Source: an uncultured Draconibacterium sp. (lineage in GTDB: Bacteria; Bacteroidota; Bacteroidia; Bacteroidales; Prolixibacteraceae). Taken from it: a stretch of DNA of 64,000 nucleotides. Location of the stretch: NCBI RefSeq assembly GCF_963676735.1, contig NZ_OY781464.1, forward strand, positions 3,939,001 through 4,003,000. Direction: 5' to 3'. The position numbers were made by a program, and so were the translations under genes. Positions within the stretch are counted from its first letter, which is position 1, and every line of letters starts with the position of its first letter. Under the pieces are notes generated by a model, which did not search any database, was not told the DNA's origin, and saw nothing but the letters and a program-made list of their open reading frames with translations. Below, one piece after another: positions 1 to 6,371 of this stretch.

Positions 1-419
1 CGTCGGGCTTTGTCTAAGTTTGCATTATCGGGCCAGCTATTAAGGGGAGCAAAACGCTGTTGCCCGGTACCTCCGCCACCCCGGCCATCGCCGGTTCGGT
101 AGGTTCCTGCGCTATGCCAGGCCATTCGGATAAACAGTGGTCCGTAGTGACCAAAATCAGCTGGCCACCACTCCTGCGAGTCTGTCATTAAAGAATGCAG
201 ATCTTTTTTTAAGGCAGCATAATCAAGACTTTTAAACGCTTCGGCGTAATTAAAATTTGTACCCATCGGGTTTGATAAAGAAGAATGCTGCCGAAGAATA
301 TTAAGTTTCAATTGGTTGGGCCACCAATCGCGATTTTTGGTACCAACGCCTCCCACGGCGTGCTTTCCGCTTGCACCTGTTACGGGGCATTTGCTCATGT
401 TTTCTGATGTATTTTCCAT
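1..419 (-). CDS. katG: Catalase-peroxidase KatG, N-terminal part (cut by window edge)
   Basis: This is the first 139 codons of a heme catalase-peroxidase, which removes hydrogen peroxide in the cytoplasm. The reading frame is open to position 1, so the 3' end lies outside the window. The start is the ATG at 419-417; a second ATG seven codons later is possible. The peptide carries the N-terminal CPVTG segment, the WWPNQL motif and the distal heme pocket block IRMAWHSAGTYR, with Arg98, Trp101 and His102 matching the distal Arg-Trp-His of the family; Trp101 would belong to the Met-Tyr-Trp adduct. The glycine-rich DGRGGGG stretch and RFAPLNSWPDN follow in the usual order. An inverted repeat upstream (489-515) may be an operator. 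The identification is secure although only a fifth of the protein is visible. Confidence 0.95.
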   Translation of the reverse strand, partial: MENTSENMSKCPVTGASGKHAVGGVGTKNRDWWPNQLKLNILRQHSSLSNPMGTNFNYAEAFKSLDYAALKKDLHSLMTDSQEWWPADFGHYGPLFIRMAWHSAGTYRTGDGRGGGGTGQQRFAPLNSWPDNANLDKAR

Positions 420-488
420 ATCCAAAGTACTTTTTGTTAACCTTATAAGATAATAAAAATAAGGCAATTAAACACCTTACTTCGGCTA

Positions 489-515
489 TTTTATAAGGAT
501 GAACTCTTTATAAAA
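489..515. promoter_or_regulatory. Inverted repeat upstream of katG, possible operator
   Basis: Two arms TTTTATAA (489-496) and TTATAAAA (508-515) form a perfect 8-bp inverted repeat with an 11-bp spacer, 70 bp upstream of the katG start. katG genes are often under peroxide-sensing regulators of the OxyR or PerR type, so an operator is plausible. The sequence does not cleanly match a PerR box, and AT-rich DNA yields such dyads by chance. Confidence 0.25.
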
Positions 516-639
516 AAAGTACTATAGTTGTCGGCAACAACTGAGCATGCTTTTAAACAAAGCGGGAAAGAGTATTATTTTCCGGATTGTACCACAAAAG
601 ACAGGAAGACTTTAACGGTTTTACCACAAGCTGTTTAAA

Positions 640-1068
640 TCATTTCTCCGGTGGTTCAATAATTTTTGGAGGATTAAGCCTGCTCCCTTTTTCAATAGTT
701 AACAAGCCATACGAAGCCCGAAGTCCATAAATAGCCTGCACCTTTAGGCCGGTTTCAAATTTATAATAGCCAATAGTTGCGACAGCTATGGCTTTTAACT
801 GTTCTTCAGTTGCAGGAGTGTTGTCAACCAGAACAACGGGAAGTATAAGATGTGTACCCGAAAGCCCTTCAGAAACATGGTACAAATAGCTTAAATTCAG
901 AGCTAAATCAAAAGCCGTTTCCACCTTTCGAATCTGATAATCAACGAGTGCTATTTTAGTTGTTTTAACAGGTAAGGAAAAATCGCGGATAACACGTGCT
1001 TGTTCTTGTGCCACCGCTTTAATTGATAAAAAGCAACACAGTAAAATCAACAGTTTTTTTTGCATCAT
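640..1068 (-). CDS. Small secreted protein of unknown function
   Basis: A 142-residue protein with a clear signal peptide: two lysines, a leucine-rich core of about 14 residues and a probable cleavage after AVAQ near residue 21. The mature part is about 120 residues, has alternating hydrophobic patterns suggesting beta structure, and ends in a proline-rich tail. I do not recognise a family. It lies between katG and a GH43-like gene, both transcribed away from or past it, and shows no operon partner. Codon use resembles its neighbours. The signal peptide and the uninterrupted frame make a real gene likely; the function is unknown. Confidence 0.6.
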   Translation of the reverse strand: MMQKKLLILLCCFLSIKAVAQEQARVIRDFSLPVKTTKIALVDYQIRKVETAFDLALNLSYLYHVSEGLSGTHLILPVVLVDNTPATEEQLKAIAVATIGYYKFETGLKVQAIYGLRASYGLLTIEKGSRLNPPKIIEPPEK

Positions 1069-1559
1069 TTTATATTTAGTGTCAGTTTATGTGTGGTACT
1101 GCAAAATAAAACTATAAAAAAAACAGACTCGCTCAACCATGTGGCTTCCCGGTTAATAAACAGATAGAGAAAAAGGTTGCTTATGCAACCTTTTCTAGTT
1201 TGAGTAAATTGTTTATGTAAGGAAAAACGGACAATCTGCTTGTTTTTGCACCACACCTTAGAAAACTTATTGTGCGACAACCTTTTAAAACTCCGGCAGA
1301 CCAACAACATTAATAAGGGTAATTATTATTCAGATACAAGTTATGGAAATAGAAAACAATTAAAAAGAGACTAAATAGTATTTAATTAAAATTTAACAAT
1401 TTTAATCTTTCCACTGCTATTTCAATGAAACGTATATAAGCCACTGGGGTTAACTAAAGGCAAAAACAAATAGAAAGCAAATAATAGCAGCCTTTACTAA
1501 AACCAGCCCATCGGTAAAGGAAAAACCTTTGCTTTGTTTATTTTTACGATAAAAAACAT
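1069..1559. other. Divergent intergenic region with a terminator-like hairpin
   Basis: This 491-bp stretch separates the minus-strand secreted protein from the plus-strand GH43-like gene. Its only strong structure is the perfect hairpin at 1171-1194. The rest is AT-rich and without a convincing gene. An 81-codon minus-strand frame (1065-1310) has no coding character and begins inside the hairpin flank. Confidence 0.6.
1171..1194. terminator. Symmetric terminator-like hairpin between divergent genes
   Basis: Arms AAAAGGTTGC and GCAACCTTTT pair perfectly over 10 bp around a TTAT loop. The A/T-rich stem base gives a U-run on either strand, so it could act in both directions. It is oddly placed, because both flanking genes are transcribed away from it. 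It may end an unrecognised short transcript or mark a lost gene. Confidence 0.5.
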
Positions 1560-2498
1560 ATGAAACAGTTATTTTACTTTATCCTGTTACTCATACTTGC
1601 CACCGGCTGCCAACCCAAAGAAAATAGTACGAAAGTATATCTGTTTTCGTATTTTAAAGATAACGGACAAGACGGGCTACACCTGGCCTACAGTTACGAT
1701 GGCTACCGCTTTGTTGCACTAAACAACGATTCGTCAATTCTGACCCCCCAGGTAGCCGATGATCGTTTAATGCGCGATCCTTGCATAATTAAAGGCCCTG
1801 ACAATAAATTTCATATGGTTTGGACGGTTAGTTGGAATGACCGGGGAATTGGATATGCCTGGTCCGAAGATTTGATTCACTGGTCTGATCAAAAATTTAT
1901 TCCCGTAATGCAGCATGAGCCTACGGCACGCAACTGCTGGGCTCCGGAACTATTTTATGATGAAGTAGAGCAACAATATATGATTTACTGGGCCACAACT
2001 ATTCCCAATCGTTTTAAGTCTGGCGAAACACAGGGCGACAGCAATTATAATCACCGGATGTATTTTACCACCACAAAAGACTTTACCGATTTTAGTCCAA
2101 CTCAACTTTTATACAACGAAGATTTTAATGTAATTGATGCGGTGATAAAAAAGATTGATAACGAATACCTAATGTTTTTAAAAGATGAAACCCGTAATCC
2201 GGCAAGAAAGCACATACGTATCGCAAAAAGTACTTCGTTATATGGTGGGTATAAACTTGTTTCGCCACCAATTTCTCCGGACTGGGTTGAAGGGCCAACC
2301 GTAACAAAAGTAAATAATTGGTGGGTTGTTTATTACGATGAATATACGCGCCACCATATGGGAGCTATTCGATCGGCCGATTTAATTAATTGGGAGACAA
2401 TAAACGACAGCATTAGTTTTCCTGAAGGAACCCGGCACGGAACAATATTCAAAGCAGAGGAGCGCACACTGAACGATTTAATCGAAGCATTTGATTAA
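1560..2498 (+). CDS. GH43-like five-bladed propeller glycosidase lipoprotein
   Basis: A 312-residue exported lipoprotein: a hydrophobic signal ends in the lipobox LATGC with Cys17. The fold signature is that of clan GH-F enzymes, chiefly GH43 arabinofuranosidases, xylosidases and related exo-enzymes. RDPC places an aspartate (Asp73) at the position of the general base, NCWAPEL is the typical second-blade motif, the IDA segment carries Asp193 (the pKa modulator position), and VEGPT carries Glu244 (the general acid position). The tail ends about 60 residues after the acid motif, so this is a single catalytic domain without a binding module. Substrate cannot be read from sequence. It stands alone, without SusC/SusD partners. 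It could also be a non-hydrolytic relative, but all three acidic positions seem present. Confidence 0.75.
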   Translation: MKQLFYFILLLILATGCQPKENSTKVYLFSYFKDNGQDGLHLAYSYDGYRFVALNNDSSILTPQVADDRLMRDPCIIKGPDNKFHMVWTVSWNDRGIGYAWSEDLIHWSDQKFIPVMQHEPTARNCWAPELFYDEVEQQYMIYWATTIPNRFKSGETQGDSNYNHRMYFTTTKDFTDFSPTQLLYNEDFNVIDAVIKKIDNEYLMFLKDETRNPARKHIRIAKSTSLYGGYKLVSPPISPDWVEGPTVTKVNNWWVVYYDEYTRHHMGAIRSADLINWETINDSISFPEGTRHGTIFKAEERTLNDLIEAFD

Positions 2499-2570
2499 AA
2501 AAACAGCATCTACCGCTCGAGCTTAGAGCGAGCCCTAAAATCGCCAAAAATTAACTATTGAAATTTACTT

Positions 2571-3938
2571 TTAGTCCAGAAATTTACTGTAAGTGATTCG
2601 CATTTCCACACCATCATTTTTTGCACTTTTCATCACTACCCTGTTGGCAATATCAACACGGCGCCCGGTGGTTAGGAAAAAGCCCTGATTACCTACAAAA
2701 TCGTCATCTTCCGGGTCGGTTACATCAATTATACGTTGTACGTGCTGCGTAATATTAAAGCTGTAGGAATAATCGCTGGTATCAAGATATCCGCCATAAA
2801 AAACAGGATTAAAGAAGTAATCTATCGGGCGGTACTCTTCTTCGTCTGGTGCCACAAAAGTAAACATCAATTGCGATGGTGGCGGATAATTGTGAATATC
2901 GCTTTTAACGGTATCAACATGAAATACTATTTCAGCTTTATTGATTCCCATATTTGTAGAGTCTTTCCAGTTTTCAAGTCCCGATATGGTTATTCTTGAT
3001 TTTAAGCCACCCGTTGGCTGCACATAAACCACATCGTCTTCCACATCTTCCTGGTCCAGATGATCAAAAAATGGCGTGCCCGTATAATCGTGTTCTATTC
3101 CACTAACACGTGCACTGTAATCGGTAATTAAAAAAGCTCGCGAGAGGGTATCGGGCGATTCACCTTCTTCCAAATCCATGTTTTCATCGTTGTTGTAATA
3201 CACCAGCAAAGCCGACCCCTGAAAAGTACTGGTTGCCATCGTATGTAAAGTTATTAATGCCCCTTTACCGCTTACATCTTCGCTCTCAATAAAAAGTCCT
3301 TTAAAATATTGCAAAAATACATCGTTATTAATCAAATCAAGCGAATCGGCATAAACCAGCTTTTCTCCAAGCGAATTATCGAGTGGAATGGTTAGCAATT
3401 GGAAATTGGTATCCTGAGTGGCCGAATCGAGTTCAACTTTTGGTGTAAAATCAAACTCTGCCAAGGGCACATCTGAAGCCATTGATTTTAAATCAATATC
3501 CTGCGTATATTCCGCATCCGGATCGAGATACGTTTCCAGTTCATAAACCTTAATATGCTGCTGGGTTAATGTATCTCCATATACATTTCGGTAAAAAATA
3601 TATAATCGCACCGAATCAACTACCGGATTAGTACCAAAATCAGGGTAAGAAGTTAAACGAAACTGAGCCGCATAATCAACGGTTGTTTTCCCAAAAACGG
3701 GATCGTTAAATGTTCCCAGCAAGTTGTAATCCGATTTGTTTGAAACAATACCATTCTCGGTAAAGGTAAATGACGAGATTTTATCGGAAACCGAAATGTT
3801 CCGAACATTAATTAGATCTTCTTTGGGCAAAATACCCAAACCTAAATCGTTTTCGTCGCTGTTGCAGGCTACCAAAGCACTAACAAGAATTAATAAACCA
3901 CTAAAGGCTTTTAATAATTGCGTTCTACTATATTTCAT
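2571..3938 (-). CDS. DUF4270 family lipoprotein
   Basis: A 455-residue protein with a signal peptide ending in a lipobox (LVAC, Cys25) and an Asp/Glu-rich start of the mature chain. The segments around GLGILP, the LGTFNDPVFG motif and the long beta-rich body match the DUF4270 family, which is found almost only in Bacteroidota and has no established biochemical function. The C-terminal third contains repeated aromatic and aspartate turns as in surface-exposed beta proteins. In this phylum the gene is commonly found next to the glycogen-synthase-like gene and panC, and the same order is seen here. It lies on the same strand as the glycogen-synthase-like gene, about 200 bp downstream of it, so co-transcription is possible. 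Family confidence is good; role unknown. Confidence 0.8.
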   Translation of the reverse strand: MKYSRTQLLKAFSGLLILVSALVACNSDENDLGLGILPKEDLINVRNISVSDKISSFTFTENGIVSNKSDYNLLGTFNDPVFGKTTVDYAAQFRLTSYPDFGTNPVVDSVRLYIFYRNVYGDTLTQQHIKVYELETYLDPDAEYTQDIDLKSMASDVPLAEFDFTPKVELDSATQDTNFQLLTIPLDNSLGEKLVYADSLDLINNDVFLQYFKGLFIESEDVSGKGALITLHTMATSTFQGSALLVYYNNDENMDLEEGESPDTLSRAFLITDYSARVSGIEHDYTGTPFFDHLDQEDVEDDVVYVQPTGGLKSRITISGLENWKDSTNMGINKAEIVFHVDTVKSDIHNYPPPSQLMFTFVAPDEEEYRPIDYFFNPVFYGGYLDTSDYSYSFNITQHVQRIIDVTDPEDDDFVGNQGFFLTTGRRVDIANRVVMKSAKNDGVEMRITYSKFLD

Positions 3939-4141
3939 GTTAACTTTTCCAATTTAATAAAAGGAAGCTTCACACACTGTAGCCAATGCAGTTTCGCAAA
4001 CTAAAACAGTTATGGTTGCTTCGTCAATTTTCTGAATTCTGAAAAACTTCACAAACATAGAAAATTACGGCGTAAGCTTTTCTGAAATTCCGGCAAAATT
4101 GAACTTTTTAAATATAATTTTGATTCTTTAACACCGTAATC

Positions 4142-4942
4142 TTACACTTTATCGTAAAACTCGTTGTATGCGTCAATGTATGTTTCTTTTGGCTGATAAT
4201 CAAGAAACAGCTTACCGTTCTCCTGGATGTAGTTTTTTACATCGGGATTAATGTTTTCCGATCCCTGAATAACCGCATCAGAATAACCGATGGCCATCTT
4301 GCTAACGTTAGCAAATGTAGGATCTTCAATACCTTTTACATCATCGGCAGTAATGCCTTCGAGTAGTAATTTTTCGTTAAACTTACTATCCAGGGTCTTT
4401 TTAAAATCGTCGTTATAAACCGAATACACCAACTTCGAATTCTGGAATAACGGATCGTTATAATAGTACTTTTTAATGTAAAGTGGCACCAACGAGGTAA
4501 GCCATCCGTGACAGTGAATAATATCCGGTGCCCAACGCAACTTAATTACGGTTTCGAGAACACCACGCGCAAAAAACACCGCACGTTCATCATTATCCTC
4601 AAACTCGTTTCCATCGGTATCTTGCAATACCGCTTTTCGCTGAAAATAATCTTCGTTGTCAATAAAATACACCTGCATACGTGCAGCTTGTATCGATGCA
4701 ACTTTTATGATAAGCGGATGGTCGGTATCGTTAATCACAAGGTTCATACCCGATAAACGGATCACCTCGTGCAACTGATTTCTTCGCTCGTTAACACAGC
4801 CATAGCGTGGCATAAATGTTCTTATCTCTCTCCCCTTTTCCTGCACGCCCTGTGGCAGGTAACGTGCAATTTCCGACATCTCGCTTTCAGGCAGGTAAGG
4901 AGTAATTTCTTGTGAAATATAAAGGATTCTTTTCTTTTCCAT
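4142..4942 (-). CDS. Glycogen-synthase-like protein, N-terminal domain only
   Basis: A 266-residue cytoplasmic protein related to the N-terminal Rossmann domain of GT5 glycogen synthases. The start MEKKRILYISQEITPYLPE is chosen over an upstream extension of 30 codons, because the extension lacks family similarity and runs into the panC promoter region. The usual family N-terminus has a Lys-x-Gly-Gly loop that binds ADP-glucose; here the equivalent stretch reads ESEMSEIARYLPQ, so the lysine and glycines are absent. RTFMPRYG, DIIHCHGW and the GYSDAVIQGS segment are conserved. The C-terminal sugar-nucleotide domain is missing altogether, since full-length enzymes are near 480 residues. It is therefore probably not a working glycogen synthase. 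Similar short proteins beside panC are common in the phylum, which argues for a conserved non-catalytic or altered role rather than decay. Confidence 0.75.
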   Translation of the reverse strand: MEKKRILYISQEITPYLPESEMSEIARYLPQGVQEKGREIRTFMPRYGCVNERRNQLHEVIRLSGMNLVINDTDHPLIIKVASIQAARMQVYFIDNEDYFQRKAVLQDTDGNEFEDNDERAVFFARGVLETVIKLRWAPDIIHCHGWLTSLVPLYIKKYYYNDPLFQNSKLVYSVYNDDFKKTLDSKFNEKLLLEGITADDVKGIEDPTFANVSKMAIGYSDAVIQGSENINPDVKNYIQENGKLFLDYQPKETYIDAYNEFYDKV

Positions 4943-5060
4943 GAACCAATAAGTGCAGTTAAAAACAGGGTGCAAAAGTAATAAAAATAAACGAATTGTC
5001 AAGTTAAGTTGGTTAGCTTCAGCCAGTATCATTACTTTTTTTGATGTTTTAACAATTAAA

Positions 5061-5073
5061 ATTACTTACTTTG
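5061..5073 (+). promoter_or_regulatory. Candidate panC promoter (-7 region)
   Basis: TTACTTTG at 5066-5073, about 20 bases before the panC ATG, approximates the Bacteroidota -7 box TAnnTTTG, with one mismatch, and a TTG lies at 5041-5043 at a suitable -33 distance. It would drive panC-panD and lies back to back with the start of the divergent glycogen-synthase-like gene. Confidence 0.5.
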
Positions 5074-5092
5074 CAGCCGCAAAAATTAAGGG

Positions 5093-5929
5093 ATGAAACT
5101 GCTTACTACAGTAAACGACTTACAATTTGAGATACAACAACTTGGAGCTGAAAGCCAGGTTGGTTTTGTACCTACCATGGGGGCACTCCATGCGGGGCAT
5201 ATTTCGCTGGTTAAACAGGCGGTAAAAGAAAATCGTATTGTAGTGGTAAGTATTTTTGTAAACCCCACCCAGTTTAACGATGCGAAAGACCTTGAACGTT
5301 ACCCACGTACGCTCGAAAACGATATGCACCTGCTGGAACCAACAGGTTGTGCCATTGTGTTTGCTCCTAATGCCAAAGAAGTTTACCCCGAACCGGATAA
5401 ACGTAAATTTAACTTTGGAAAATTGGAAGAGGTGATGGAAGGCAAACATCGCCCGGGGCACTTTAATGGTGTGGCCCAGGTGGTTAGCCGTCTTTTCGAC
5501 ATGGTAAAACCTGCCAAAGCCTACTTCGGATTAAAGGATTTTCAGCAACTGGCCATTGTTAAAAATATGGTAAAACAACTGCAACTTCCGGTGGAAATTG
5601 TACCTTGCGCCATTATTCGCGAAAAAAGTGGTTTGGCCATGAGCTCGCGAAATGAATTATTGACAGAAGAACAGCGGAAAAATGCAGCCGTAATTTCAGA
5701 GACTTTATTTAAAGCCAAAGAACTTAAAGCGCAAAATTCCGTACAAGAAATCGTGGATTGGGTGACAGAAACGATAAACAAGAACCCCTTCCTTGATGTT
5801 GAATATTTTGAGATTGTTGACGACGAACAGCTGCAACCGGTGAAGAACTGGGAGAAAGATTCGACAAAAGTTGGATGTGTTGCGGTTTTTTGCGGCGAAA
5901 TCCGATTAATTGACAATATAGTTTTTTAA
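5093..5929 (+). CDS. panC: Pantothenate synthetase (pantoate-beta-alanine ligase)
   Basis: A 278-residue cytoplasmic enzyme that joins pantoate and beta-alanine at the expense of ATP, the last step of pantothenate synthesis. The nucleotidyltransferase signature is complete: FVPTMGALHAGH at 25-36 holds the HxGH motif, FGLKDFQQL (145-153) is the pantoate/ATP pocket, and MSSRN (183-187) corresponds to the KMSKS-like loop. Length is normal. The ATG at 5093 directly follows a candidate promoter. panD begins 19 bp after the stop, so the beta-alanine-making enzyme is co-transcribed with the enzyme that uses it. The last 42 codons, with panD, recur downstream at 8852-9349. Confidence 0.97.
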   Translation: MKLLTTVNDLQFEIQQLGAESQVGFVPTMGALHAGHISLVKQAVKENRIVVVSIFVNPTQFNDAKDLERYPRTLENDMHLLEPTGCAIVFAPNAKEVYPEPDKRKFNFGKLEEVMEGKHRPGHFNGVAQVVSRLFDMVKPAKAYFGLKDFQQLAIVKNMVKQLQLPVEIVPCAIIREKSGLAMSSRNELLTEEQRKNAAVISETLFKAKELKAQNSVQEIVDWVTETINKNPFLDVEYFEIVDDEQLQPVKNWEKDSTKVGCVAVFCGEIRLIDNIVF

Positions 5930-6353
5930 GACCGAAATAAGCATAGTTATGCAAATTGAAGTTTGTAAATCGAAAATACACAAGGTTACCGTTACCGAGG
6001 CAAACCTGCAATATGTGGGAAGTATCACCATCGACGAGGATTTGATGGATGCGGCAAACCTTATTGAGAACGAAAAAGTTCAGGTTGTTAATATTAACAA
6101 CGGAGAGCGCCTGGAGACTTATGTAATAAGGGGCGAACGCGGAACGGGAACAATCTGTTTGAACGGACCGGCTGCACGTAAAGTTGCTGTTGGCGACGTG
6201 GTAATTATCATTTCGTATGCATTGATGGATTTTGAAGAGGCTAAAACTTTTAAGCCCAGTCTTATTTTCCCCGATATTGAAACAAACAGTATTGTTTAAA
6301 CTGATAAATGTTTTTTAAAAAGATAATACCTCGTGGCTGAAAAACCACGAGGT
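5802..6353 (+). repeat. Direct repeat block A: panC 3' end, panD and terminator
   Basis: This block recurs at 8852-9397 at a constant offset of 3050 bp through the coding part. The stretch 5900-5998 is identical in both copies (99 bp), while outside it the copies differ mostly at third codon positions. Similarity starts abruptly at 5802 and extends to a related terminator hairpin. The GH3 gene lies between the copies. Confidence 0.9.
5949..6299 (+). CDS. panD: Aspartate 1-decarboxylase, copy 1
   Basis: A 116-residue pyruvoyl enzyme that decarboxylates L-aspartate to beta-alanine for pantothenate synthesis. The self-cleavage site is visible as YVGSITID, with cleavage expected between Gly24 and Ser25 so that Ser25 becomes the pyruvoyl group. 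Lys9 and the NGPAAR loop, which shape the active site, are present. The length is that of a full family member. It forms an operon with panC (19-bp gap) and is followed by a strong terminator. A second complete copy lies at 8999-9349. The two proteins differ at about five positions, all in the C-terminal half and none at the cleavage site, so both should be able to mature. Confidence 0.97.
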   Translation: MQIEVCKSKIHKVTVTEANLQYVGSITIDEDLMDAANLIENEKVQVVNINNGERLETYVIRGERGTGTICLNGPAARKVAVGDVVIIISYALMDFEEAKTFKPSLIFPDIETNSIV

Positions 6354-6363
6354 GTTTTATTTT
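6328..6363 (+). terminator. Rho-independent terminator of panC-panD
   Basis: ACCTCGTGG (6328-6336) pairs with CCACGAGGT (6345-6353) over 9 bp with an 8-nt loop, followed by GTTTTATTTT. It ends the panC-panD transcript and faces the convergent GH3 gene. Confidence 0.9.
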
Positions 6364-6371
6364 ATAGCCGC

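Noticed and set aside
1065..1310. 81-codon minus-strand frame upstream of the small secreted protein
   Set aside because: Its composition is not protein-like, it crosses the 1171-1194 hairpin, it has no signal or domain, and it overlaps the start of the real gene.
2514..2533. Hairpin between the GH43-like and DUF4270 genes
   Set aside because: GCTCG/CGAGC is only five pairs without a clear T-run, so I do not call it a terminator.
4943..5032. N-terminal extension of the glycogen-synthase-like protein
   Set aside because: The extra 30 residues have no similarity to the family and run into the panC promoter.
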